Shown here: in pieces, positions 11,228 to 21,400 of the stretch
How the letters are laid out: each line of letters opens with the position of its first letter
How positions within the stretch are numbered: position 1 is the first letter of the stretch
NCBI GenBank assembly: GCA_963576725.1
Contig: OY755242.1
Span: 5,560,240-5,624,239, forward strand
Source of the DNA: Azorinus chamasolen
Lineage: Eukaryota; Mollusca; Bivalvia; Cardiida; Solecurtidae
Reading direction: 5' to 3'
DNA length: 64,000 nt
Notes under the pieces: model-generated
What the model was told of the DNA's origin: nothing
Seen by the model: the letters and a program-made list of their open reading frames with translations, nothing else
Databases searched by the model: none
Made by a program: the position numbers and the translations under genes

Positions 11228-11368
11228 GTTAAGGTTATAAAACGTATGGATCTGAGTCCGAGGTCATTCTCAAGTATCTGAGTGGTCAGATTCTGAAAAA
11301 AAATCAGAATATGACCAATCAGATGCTAGAGAATGATCTCAGACTCAAGCAAAAAGTTTTATAACCTC
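11228..11368. repeat. Inverted-repeat element (family G)
   Basis: Arms reading 'aaggttataaaacg…atctgagtccgaggtcattc' and their near-complement surround a small loop. Related elements lie at 12025-12200, 23290-23415, 29815-29992 and 38752-38870, all built on 'ctgaccaatcaga' and 'gagtctgagttc' motifs. It is a palindromic MITE-like repeat of unknown class. Confidence 0.7.
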
Positions 11369-11503
11369 GAGTCCCGATCTATTCTGTTTGAAATGGCATA
11401 AAAAACGGGATTGTGGAGCCAAATGTTAATTACACATAAAGCAAATATTGAACTTTCAAAGTGTCTATATATTACAGTATCAGGATTTGGTTGTTTCTTG
11501 CAG

Positions 11504-11751
11504 CTTTCATAGCAGCGGGATCTCAGGGTTGGTATACCAGCGGTAATGACGAGAGGACCGAAGGGAGCTTTAAATGGACAGAAACCGGCTATCCGTACAG
11601 TCTCAACTGGACTAACTGGGCCCCGGGACAACCCAACAACGTGGGAAATGTACAGGACTGTCTCCTGTTGGAGAACCAGCCATCAGACTATACATGGGGT
11701 GACGTAAACTGCGCTGACAAGCACCCGTTTATTTGTGAAATTAAACTATAA
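11504..11751 (+). CDS. C-type lectin domain, second half, and stop codon (terminal exon)
   Basis: After acceptor gtttcttgcag the exon continues in phase from 7114-7311 and gives 81 residues plus TAA. It reads GWYTSGNDERTEGSFKWTET, then NWTNWAPGQPNN, then VQDCLLL, TWGDVNC and HPFICEIKL. This is the C-terminal half of a C-type lectin domain with its three remaining cysteines. In the Ca2+/sugar site, the usual EPN or QPD tripeptide is QPN and the WND motif is WGD, so sugar preference cannot be assigned by the standard rule. The protein ends a few residues after the last domain cysteine, as in many short secreted lectins. ATTAAA at 11776-11781 is a plausible polyadenylation signal. Confidence 0.92.
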
Positions 11752-11775
11752 AATTTCAAAAACTGTAAAGTTGTC

Positions 11776-11781
11776 ATTAAA
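11776..11781 (+). promoter_or_regulatory. Possible polyadenylation signal of the lectin gene
   Basis: ATTAAA, the commonest variant of AATAAA, lies 25 bp after the lectin stop codon. The call rests on position and sequence only. Confidence 0.35.
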
Positions 11782-12024
11782 TATGCTGTCCCACCAAAGT
11801 TTGTTATCTGATTCATACAAGCACAACTATTTCAAAAGTAGGAGATGCTTCGAAAGCAGCAATGCGAAAAGAGAAAAATGCAGACTCGTTTTTATTGAGT
11901 CTGTCCATGTGTAGTTAAAATGCCCCTCTACCTACGCCCCTAGCACCGGATTAAGCGGTATACAATTTTCATAACTAACACCATTGAAATTAACGATACC
12001 GAGTGAAGAAAGCAAGTCCTGGGT

Positions 12025-12200
12025 CCATGCTTATAAAGCTTTTTAGTTGAGTCTGAGATCGTTTTCAAGCTTTTGATTGGTCAGATTTGAGTTCTCAAGC
12101 TTTTGATTGGTCAGATTTGAGCCAAAGGCTCAAATCTGACCAATCAAAAACTTGAGAACGAACTCAGACTCAACTAAACGTTTTATAAGCATGGACCCTG
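12025..12200. repeat. Inverted-repeat element (family G) with internal duplication
   Basis: A long hairpin whose ends read 'ccatgcttataaagc' and 'gttttataagcatgg'. The left arm contains a tandem duplication of the 'ctcaagcttttgattggtcagatttgag' block, while the right arm has a single copy. The same duplicated architecture recurs at 29815-29992, so the duplication predates spreading. Confidence 0.8.
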
Positions 12201-12288
12201 ATTCTCAAAGATGTCTGGTTACTAATTGTCTTATGGTTTCCCAAAACGGTGGCATCAGCATTCAGCATTACTTTGGTATTATCAATTA

Positions 12289-13542
12289 ACCTTTTTCCTG
12301 GGTTATATTTATTCCAAATTCCAGTACCTTACGAATATCCATGAAACTAGAAAAGTGTGTCTGTAAGACACAGTGATGCCCCCGTAGTAGTGCTTGCTTA
12401 GTTGCACGTTAAATTCCTAAGTCATTTGACCTTGGCCTTGGGCTTGCGGGCAGCATGGCTTGGGTGCGTAATGAAAGTATGGATGGTGTTTAATGTGTAT
12501 ATGCAATTCCATGTCAATAGCTATAGTGGTTACTGAGGTATAAGACGATGAAAACCCTAACAACCAACTGCACGTAAAATTCCTAAGTCATTAAACTTGA
12601 TTTTGGGCTTGCGAGCAGCTTGGGTTGGGTGCGCAATAAAAGTATGGATGGTGTTTAATGTGTATATGCAATACCATGGCATTGGCTACAGTGTTAGGGA
12701 GACATAAGACAATGAAGAAACTGTAACAAACACCTGCATGTAAACTTTCCAAGTCATTTGACCTTGACCTTGGGCATGCGGACAGCATCGTTTGGATGTG
12801 AAATGAAAATATAGATGGTATTTAATGTGTATATGCAATTCCATGCGAATAGCTACAGTGGTTAAGGAAATATAAGACGATGGAAAAAACTGACAATCAA
12901 CTGCATGTAAATGTGACAACCAATTGCATGTAAAATTCCCAAGTCATTCGACCTTGACCTTGAGCATGCGAGAAATATGGGTTGGGTGTGCAATGAAAGT
13001 ATAGATGGTATTTAATGTGTATATATGCGATTACATGTGAATAGCTACAGTGGTTAGGGAGATAAAAGACGATGAAAAAACTGTGAAGACCAACTGCACG
13101 TAATTATGACAACCAACTGCACGTAAAATTTCCAAGTCATTCGACCTTGACCTTGGGTATGCTGGCAGCATGGGTGGGTGCCAAATTATAGCACAGATGG
13201 TGATTAACGTGTACGCGAAGTTTCATGTATATAAGTGTTGAAATTAAAGACATATAACACTTTATAGCAGAGCGTGACGCACAAACGGACAGACAGACGG
13301 ACGGACAGGTGCAAAACATAATGCCCCCTGACTGTCGTCACGGGGGCATAAAAATAATTATAGTGAAATATGGAAGGTGAAACAGTGTAGCCATTTTAGA
13401 AGCTAAAGAAACATATATTAAAGTCCATAAGTAAACACAGCAGACCCTGATCAGACGGCTCCTATAGGAGCCGTGTGGTCCGGGTCTGCACTGTTCGGTT
13501 TGCAAATGCGTGAAAACACGTTCATATGAAGGAAAGGGTTAA
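12289..13542. mobile_element. MITE family A (inverted) split by a tandem-repeat element
   Basis: The left piece, 12289-12350, reads TTAACCTTTTTCCTGGGTTA and on to 'gaatatccatgaaa'. The right piece, 13352-13542, reads 'aataattatagtgaaatatgg', the core GCTCCTATAGGAGC at 13458-13471, and ends GGAAAGGGTTAA. They are the two halves of one family-A MITE interrupted by the roughly 1-kb element between them. Confidence 0.8.
12351..13351. mobile_element. Tandem-repeat-bearing element (type P), about 1 kb
   Basis: It starts near 'gtgtctgtaagacacagtgatgcccccg' and ends in a hairpin ATGCCCCCTGAC…GGGGGCATAA. The interior holds five or so tandem units of about 160 bp, each with 'aagtcatt-gaccttgaccttggg', 'gtttaatgtgtatatgcaat' and 'ataagacgatgaaaaa'. 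The last unit runs into a 'gacagacagacgg' tract. The same build (CCCCCG head, tandem core, GACAGACAG tract, GGGGGCATAA tail) recurs at 16600, 31004, 38043, 56800 and elsewhere. It resembles the modular tandem-repeat elements (pearl/Helentron-like) known from bivalves; the class is inferred. Confidence 0.75.
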
Positions 13543-14480
13543 GCTAAATATATATTTCATTTAAAAAGAAATGCAATGCAAATAGATGTCAATATTTGAC
13601 TATTAGGTCTACTACAAATATTATTTTAAAGGGATATAATTAGTTGATGTTAGAATAGTGGTTCCTTGGCAGATTGATTAGTTATTGTAATGTGAAGTTT
13701 GAAAGGGGGATTATTGTACTAATATCGAAAGTGTGACGCAATTTAAAAACTGCACAACGATAATGTTCAAAATGACAACGATGGCGACAACAACAAAGCC
13801 ATAGCAATATCTGAAATATTTTTCTTCAGAACACAGACAAGTTAAACAATGCTTTAACCCCTTCCCTGGTCAATATTCATGTAAAAAATATTAAAGAACT
13901 TTAGTGAGCAAGCTAACATACTCCCACCACCACATTGTCATAGAAAAAAGGGGCTCCCCATGACAAAATTGCTCTGAAAATTAAACTCGTCCAAGCTTTT
14001 ATTCATGACAATTCTTAAAGCAAATTGAGAAAAAAATGATCAAGAAATGAAAGTGCTAGATGATCGACAATGTACATTTGTATTATGATACATGGATGGA
14101 CTGACGGGTCAAAAACTAATATACCCCGTGCAACTTTGTTTTGTGGGGTATCATCCATACATGACATTATGAATATTTATTAGCTGAAAATTTATAATGT
14201 AAATTGACGGACAGCCGGGTAAAAAACTATATACCCCGTGCAGCTTGGTTGCATGGGGTTTAATGACATCATGGATATTTATTAGCTGATGATTTTTTTT
14301 ATAATGTATTTTTTTTCCAAGGAAATATTTTGCAGAGTCAGATCTATATCATGTCAAAAGCAAACAGAGCAGACTTTGATCAGATGGCTCCCATAGGAGC
14401 CGTCTGATCTAGGTCTGCTCTGTTTGCAAATACACGAAAAGGCGTTTATGAAGAAAAGGGTTAAGATATAAAACAAAACA
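13543..14480. repeat. Intergenic DNA with nested MITE remnants
   Basis: There is no gene. A family-B MITE starting at about 13856 (TTAACCCCTTCCCTGGTCAA) is interrupted at about 13893 by a short type-P-like element beginning AAAGAACTTTAGTGAGCAAG and ending near TGTGGGGTATC at 14152. The element is partly repeated at about 14200-14265. The MITE resumes with the hairpin core GCTCCCATAGGAGC at about 14387 and ends AAGGGTTAA at about 14463. The same inserted element occurs at 61797-62041. Confidence 0.65.
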
Positions 14481-14604
14481 CAATTTTCTTTCATTATTTT
14501 AATTGCAATATATTTTAGAATTTACAGTAAAAACAAACCCCTAAGTCTGCCGTTGGCCTTTATTCATGTAAAGCTAATAATTTACTGCAGTCCCTCACCA
14601 TATA

Positions 14605-14808
14605 CAGTAAAATCCCTGGAAACTGGAATTCTAGTAGAGGAGAATTAAGACACTATTAGGCAGGTGGCTGCTTAACACAGGGTGAAAGTCCTGCAGAAAG
14701 CTACTAGAGGGGCTTTCTGTATGACTTTCACCCTGCATTTAGCTGTCATCTGTCTCCAAGACAAATATTTATACTAAGTTGAACATCCGATTTAGAGAGG
14801 TTTTACTT
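14605..14808. mobile_element. TA-type MITE family E
   Basis: It reads TA-CAGTAAAATCCCTGGAAAC … GAGAGGTTTTACTTT, close to 204 bp, and is palindromic around the decayed centre 'aaagctactagaggggctttc'. The TIR (CAGTAAAAC) and TA flank are Tc1/mariner-like. Confidence 0.82.
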
Positions 14809-16480
14809 TACAAAAAAACTCTCATACCCTTTACTTCATAATTCTGGCTTTGGACACTTTACAAACAGGTTAGACCCAATCAGGCAAATATTGCAGGAGC
14901 TGTCTGGTCAGAGCAGAATGCGCACATGTCATAGGGTTGACTTTCTTTTGCCATAACACTAAATTCCTTATTTCATATTCTTAATACAAGGACGAAATTA
15001 ATTCATACTCGAAATGAGCGGAGTCTTGTATGAATATGCACGAAGTAAAAGGCTAAAGCAACCATTTTGTGAGTAAATACAAAAACACCTTTCTTCATTA
15101 CTAAACACTATCAATGCTGAATTTTCAGAGTGGAATAACCTATCACTGTTTATTGGTACAGTCCATACAGTATGATAGGGTAGATGTTGCGAGAGAATTT
15201 TGAATGACACACAGTGAAGACCCAGATCCGAGGGCTCCTCTTGGAGCTTACACTGTGTGCAAATGACAGTGCACACATTTCCCACATTTAAAGGGTTAAT
15301 GTTGTATTCTGAACCAAACTTTGAAAGTACCTTCGTTTCTGAAGATCAACAAATTGATATTTCTTTGCAGTGGGTCCAAGCTGTGCAAAGGTCAATCTAG
15401 TCTCGATTAGCATGATATATGTTAACACTTTCCCTGATGAATATTCATGTAGGAAATAATGATGTCATGAATATTAATAAGATTATTTTTTATAAAGGCA
15501 TATGAACACAGGACATTTTGGCCCAGGCAGAAGCTGTAGAGCATCAGATTTATATTACACTACAAGCAAACAGAGCAGACCCTGATCAGATGGCGCCTAT
15601 AGGAGCCGTATGATCTTGGTCTACTGTGTTTGCAGATGCGTCAAAATGCTCTTACATAAGGGAAATGGTTAATCTGCTAATGAAATGTCTCTGATACTTT
15701 ACCTCATTAATATTCACCACGAATATATAAATGATAAAGTGAATATTTTTAGTTGAGATAATGTAATGGAATATGAAAAAAAGGACATTTTCACCATGGC
15801 AGAAACTGTAGACTCAGATATACAATGTATGTAATTCCATAAGCAAACAGAGCAAAACCTGATCAGATGGCTGCTGTGGGAACCATTTGAGCAGGGTCTG
15901 ATCTGCTTGAAAAGCTATAAAAAGGTGTATCTACGAGGTAAATAAATGAATTGTATGCCTTTGTAAGCAGAGTAAATCCAGATCAGATGACTTCTATAGG
16001 AGCTGTCTAATCAGGGTCTGCTATGTTCACTATACAATTGTATGTACATTCAGCCATTATTCATACATGAATATTTATGAGGTAAATGGTTAAAACGTCA
16101 TCATGATAGTTTACACAGTCAGACTACAAACGTGTTGATAGAACATTGACATGCCCACTTATATACCACAGTTTAGTTATGGTCTAACCCATGACAAGTT
16201 CAGTAACTCTTGTGTTACTACATGCAGACCATGACCACACCCAATGTATACATGTTCAAATAATGATCAACAAGCCTATAACATTTCATGAGTCTACATC
16301 AAATACATTTGGAGTTAGGCAAAACATTAAACAGTATGACAGGCAATGACCTGTTGGACTGAATGACAAGTGTTTGGACCTGGGTTAATTTAAATGCACC
16401 CCTTCCTCATAGGAAGCGGGAGTATAAAATAGTTTTGGCAGTGCACTGATCACAATCAGTGAAATCATGTTTCCCATTCA
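14809..16480. repeat. Intergenic DNA rich in MITE family B copies
   Basis: No coding exon is seen. A good copy lies at 15422-15672 (TTAACACTTTCCCTGATGAA … GGGAAATGGTTAA; core GCGCCTATAGGAGC). Partial copies with hairpin cores lie at about 14860-14935, 15200-15300, 15690-15935 and 15960-16095. The rest is unremarkable AT-rich sequence. Confidence 0.6.
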
Positions 16481-16489
16481 TGTAAGAAA

Positions 16490-18090
16490 TAACAACATCA
16501 TGAATATTTATTAGCTGCATTTTATAATGGTACATGAACACAGAATATTTTTAATTGTGGGAGAAGCTGTAGAATTGGATCTATATAATTCAATAAGCGA
16601 CAAGAGTGCCAGTGGACACAATATACGCCCGTCGGGGTCTTGTTCAACATAAACTGGGGTTAACGTATTTGCTGAACTCAAATTCTAAGCCCAATTTTGC
16701 GACCAAGTTTCAAGGTTGTAAATAGGCATACTTTAACAAAAAACCTTAACCAAAAATTCTAAATTGAAAAGTGCCATAATTGTGTCTAAATGCTTGACAG
16801 AGTTGCATTGTATTTACTCTTGCCTACAGATGAAGCTTCTGATGGTGAACAAATGTTTCAAGTTTAAAAGCTTTATCTGAAAGGGTTATGTAAATAAGTG
16901 GACTTTAACCAAAACCTTAACCAAAAATTCCAAGCTAAAAAGCGTCATAATCATGTCAAAATGTTAGACAGAGTTATGTACTCTTGCCTACAGGTGAAGC
17001 TTGTGATGGTGAGCAAGTGCTCCAAGTTTAAAAGCTTTATCTCAAAGGGTTATGTAAATAAGTGGACTTTAACCAAAACCTTAACAAAAAGTTCTAAGTT
17101 AAAAAGGGGCATAATTCGGTCAAAATGCTTGACAGAGTTATGTACTCTTGCCTACAGGTGCAAGTTGTGAAGGAAAACAAGTGTTCCAAGTTTAAAAGCT
17201 TTATTTCAAAGGGTTATGTAAATAAATGGACTTTAACAAGCCTGAACCAAAAATTCTAAGTTAAAAAGGGGCATAATTCGGTCAAAATGCTTGACAGAGT
17301 TATTTTCTCTTGCCTACAGGTGAAGGTTGTGAGGGTGAACAAGTGTTCCAAGTTTAAAACCTTTATCTCAAAGGGTTATGTAAATAAATGGACTTTAACA
17401 AAGCCTTAACCAAAAATTCTAAGTTAAAAAGGGGCATAATTCAGTCAAAATGCTTGACAGAGTTATTTACTCTTGCCTACAGGTGAAGGTTGTGACGGTG
17501 AACAAGTGTTCCAAGTTTCAAAGCTTTATCTCAAAGTGTTATGTAGATAAGTGGACTTGTTCCACATAAATGAGGTTAACATTTTTGCTTAACGCAAATG
17601 CTAAACGCAAATTCTAAGTCCTATTAAGTGACCTTGACCTTGGATAAACGAGCCGGGACTTGGCAGGCTACTGTAGCATGTCTAGATATACATTATGATT
17701 AAATTTGGGAAGGATCCACCAAACGGAACTTGAGTTAGAGATGTTACAGACAGACAGACCGGTTAAATTTTTTGCTAAGCGCAAATTCTAAGTCCAATTG
17801 TGTGACCTTGACCTTGGATAAAAAAAACGGGACTTGGCAGGCAACTGTAGAATGTCTAGATAAACATTGTGTTAAAATTTGAGAAGGATCCACCAAGCGG
17901 AACTTGAGTTAGAGATGTTACAGACGGACAGACACACAGACAGCGCCATTCCATAATACGTCCCGTTTTTTCAAACGGGCGTATAAAAAGAGCAGACTCT
18001 GATCCTACAGCTCCAATAGGAGCCGTCAGATCTGGGTCTACTTTGTTTGCAAATATGTGAAAATGTGTTTATATGAGGACAAGGGTTAAC
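16490..18090. mobile_element. MITE family B split by a type-P tandem-repeat element (16600-17986)
   Basis: The MITE left half ends 'ctatataattcaataagc' at about 16599 and the right half resumes 'agagcagactctgatcc…' at about 17988, exactly where an intact copy would read CATAAGCAAACAGAGCAGAC. The insertion opens GACAAGAGTGCCAGTGGACA, has CGCCCGTCGG near its head, and ends in a hairpin (CCCGTTTTTTCAAACGGGCG) plus TATAA. Inside are about five tandem units of about 160 bp (16740-17545; 'ttaaccaaaaattctaag', 'cttgacagagttat', 'tcttgcctacaggtg') and two units of a second repeat (17565-17960; 'gtgaccttgaccttggata'). Confidence 0.78.
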
Positions 18091-18335
18091 TGTTCATGTC
18101 TATCTATTTACCTGATGAATATTCAGGTGTAATTACTTTGTGAATATTATTTTTTCATAGTGGCATTTGAACACAGGATTTTTTGTCCATGGCAGAAACT
18201 GTAGAATCGGATCTATTTCATTCCGTAAGCAAACAGAGCAGACACTGATCAGATAACTTCTACAGCAGCCATCTGATCTGGGTCTACTCTATTTGCAAAA
18301 GCATTAATAGGTGTCTCTATCAGGTAAACATGTCT
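18091..18335. mobile_element. MITE family B at the AGK 3' end
   Basis: It shows the 'gatgaatattcaggtgtaatt', 'ggcagaaactgtagaatcgg' and 'gtaagcaaacagagcagac' blocks typical of family B, with a degenerate core. It probably supplies most of the AGK 3' UTR; no clear AATAAA on the - strand was picked out. Confidence 0.65.
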
Positions 18336-18349
18336 ACAACTGTGAACTG

Positions 18350-18472
18350 TTATCTCAGCTGTACATTGTTGGCAGAATTGGAGTATATCCTAAGTCTGTT
18401 TTTAAGTAAGGTAAGTTCTACTGGCATGGCTTCAAAGTGCTCCCCGTCTATGTTGAACCACACTGATGAACC
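18350..18472 (-). CDS. AGK: AGK terminal exon 'l' with stop codon
   Basis: Acceptor tatttttctag; 40 codons and TAA. It reads GSSVWFNIDGEHFEAMPVEL and then TLLKNRLRIY…. 'GsfsIDsEeyEaMPVEvkLLprkLqf' is the C-terminal hallmark of AGK. A MITE copy begins within about 30 bp of the stop codon on the 3' side. Confidence 0.95.
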   Translation of the reverse strand, partial: GSSVWFNIDGEHFEAMPVELTLLKNRLRIYSNSANNVQLR

Positions 18473-21400
18473 CTAGAAAAATAACAAAAGAAAACAAAAT
18501 GGCAGTTTCACACCACTATATGTACTTAACACTTTCTTTGTTGAATATTCATGTAAGAAATAATGATATTTAACCCTTTCCCTGTTCTATGTTTATTTCA
18601 ATTTTTAATACCTACTGAATATTCATGGACAAAATAGTTATAATGAAATATGGAAGGTATATTGTAGCCATTTTAGAAAGTAAAGAAACATATCTATCAA
18701 AGTTTATAAGCAAACAGAGCAGACCCTGATTAGACGGCTCCTCTAGGAGCCGTCTGATCTGGGTCTACTCTGTTTGCAAATGCGTGAAAACACGTTTGTA
18801 TGAGGGAAAGGGTTAATAGTAATATGAATATTTATTATCTGATCTCTATAATGCCATATGCACACAGGGTTTTTGGTATTGATAGAAACTGTAGACAGAT
18901 CTATTATAATTTCATAAGCAAACAGAGTAGACCCAGATCAGACGAGCCCTATAGGAGCTGTCTGATCAGGGTCTGTTCAGGTGTGAAAAAACATTTGTAT
19001 GAGGGAAAAGGTTAACTATTTCAATCGTGAATATTCAAAGTGGCATGACCAATCAGTGTTTAACGGTAAAGTGCATTTAATATGAAAGACTTATATAAGT
19101 TATATTTGTTCGAGAATTTTGAATGGCAAACAGTGCATACCCTGATTACAGGGCTATAATAAACATTAAACAGGGAAAGGGTTAATAACCAATCTGGCTC
19201 AGACTCTACCATGACTAGATGCCTTCAAACCTTTTAAATAAGAAAGTATTGGAATAGAGAGATAATTAAAACACTATTGATACTACATTTATGATTCCTC
19301 AAAGCATTATGAGGTATTCTCTGAATTACCAAATATCTAAGCTCTAGGGTGTGTGGTTTCAGAGAACAAGATATTTAAAGGTTTACATATAAGTCTATGT
19401 AAAACTGATAAGCCCTGTGGCTGGACAATTTTTGGCCGGGGCTCATAATTTGAATAAACTTGTTAGAGGACCGTTAGACGTTGCTACATACCAAATATCA
19501 AAACTCTAGGGTTTGTGGTTTCAGAGAAGAAGATTTTTAATGATTAAAAAAACAACAAAAACAACACTGATAAGCCCCAGGGTGAAGCCATTTTTATTTA
19601 GCCTGGGGGTCATAATTTTAACAAACTTGGTAGAGGTCTATTAGATGTTGCTTCATACCAAATATCTAAGCTCTAGGGTATGCGGTTTCAGAAAAGAAGA
19701 TTTTAAAGGTTTTCTTATATAAGTCTATGTAAAACTGACAAGCCCCGGGGCGCGGCCATTTTTGGCCCATGGCTTATAATTTGAGGACCATTAGATGATG
19801 ATGATACATACCAAATATCAAAGCTCTAGAGTTTTTCGTTTCAGAGAAGAAGATTTTTAAAGATTTAAAAAACAACAACAACTAATATGCCCTAGGGTGG
19901 GGTCATTTTTGGCCCGAGGGTCATGATTTGAACAACTTGATAGAGAAGCCCTTAAGGTACATTTCTGTGAAACTTAGTTGAAATCCTCCAAGTGATTTAG
20001 GAGAAGACGTCATTTTATTAAAAGGGAATGGACTATCACAATAGCTCACCTTGAGCTCAGGTGAGCTAAAAATGAAAGGTGGAATTCATGACACCAACTA
20101 CCCATCTTTCATGCCAAAACCAAAATGACAATTAATACTCAAAATTTCAAGGGAAGATAGTTCTGCAAATGCCTCGTGCTAAACACATGAAAATTGTTTT
20201 TCCCACATTACTATTTGTGGGTATTATGTATGCAATATACAAGTACATGTATAAAGTAAATGCCTTTCAAATTGAAGGAGTTTGCAACACCAACTACTTA
20301 TGTTTAAATATGGAGCATTGACCAACCGATTGGTGGACCAATCACCAGAATCACCAGAGTAATTCCAATATACCCAATCAAACTTTGTTTACAAGGGCAT
20401 AAAAAGGTATGCAGTAAAAAGAGATAGCTTGGAAAGGTGACACTAGAGTTATGATATCTGTAGGTAATAATCATCTACTGAAGTTTTAGTTATAATACCT
20501 GTAGGTAATAATCATCTACTGAAGTTTTAGTTATGATATCTGTAGGTGGTTATCATCTACTGAAGTTTTAGTTATGATATCTGTAGGTGGTTATCATCTA
20601 TTGAAGTTTTAGTTATAATATCTGTAGGTGATTAGCATCTATCTACTGAAGTTTTAGTTATGATATCTGTAGGTGATTATCATCTATCTACTGAAGTTTT
20701 AGTTATAATATCTGTAGGTGATTATCATCTATCTACTGAAGTTTTAGTTATGATATCTGTAGGTGGTTATCATCTACTGAAGTTTTAGTTATAATATCTG
20801 TAGGTGGTTATCATCTATCTACTGAAGTTTTAGTTATGATATCTGTAGGTGGTTATCATCTACTGAAGTTTTAGTTATGATATCTGTAGGTGATTATCAT
20901 CTATCTACTGAAGTTTTAGTTATAATATCTGTAGGTGATTATCATCTATCTACTGAAGTTTTAGTTATGATATCTGTAGGTGGTTATCTACATCTACTGA
21001 AGTTTTAGTTATAACATCTGTAGGTGGTTATCATCTACTGAAGTTTTAGTTATGATATCTGTAGGTGGTTATCATCTATCTACTGAAGTTTTAGTTATGA
21101 TATCTGTAGGTGGTTATCATCTACTGAAGTTTATTATGTATGACAAATCATATCATATTCTGTCCTAGAAAAATAAAGTTAAGAACCTGATAAAATATGA
21201 TGTTCTCATATACTTTTCCTTATCTCCGAGTTAGAACAACAGGTTAAGATTCCCTTATCTGTAATATGTGTAAGATCACATCAGAACATATTTCGAGGGT
21301 TTGGTGCAAAACTATTCTAACTCCTTCACTTTGAATAGTTTTGCACCAAGCCCTCGAAATTATATGACGTCATATATGACGTCAAACCATGGAAACTGAT

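Noticed and set aside
18570..18816. Rho-independent terminator or attenuator-like hairpins (throughout the window)
   Set aside because: The stem-loops are centres of repeated MITEs in a eukaryotic intron; bacterial regulatory readings do not apply.
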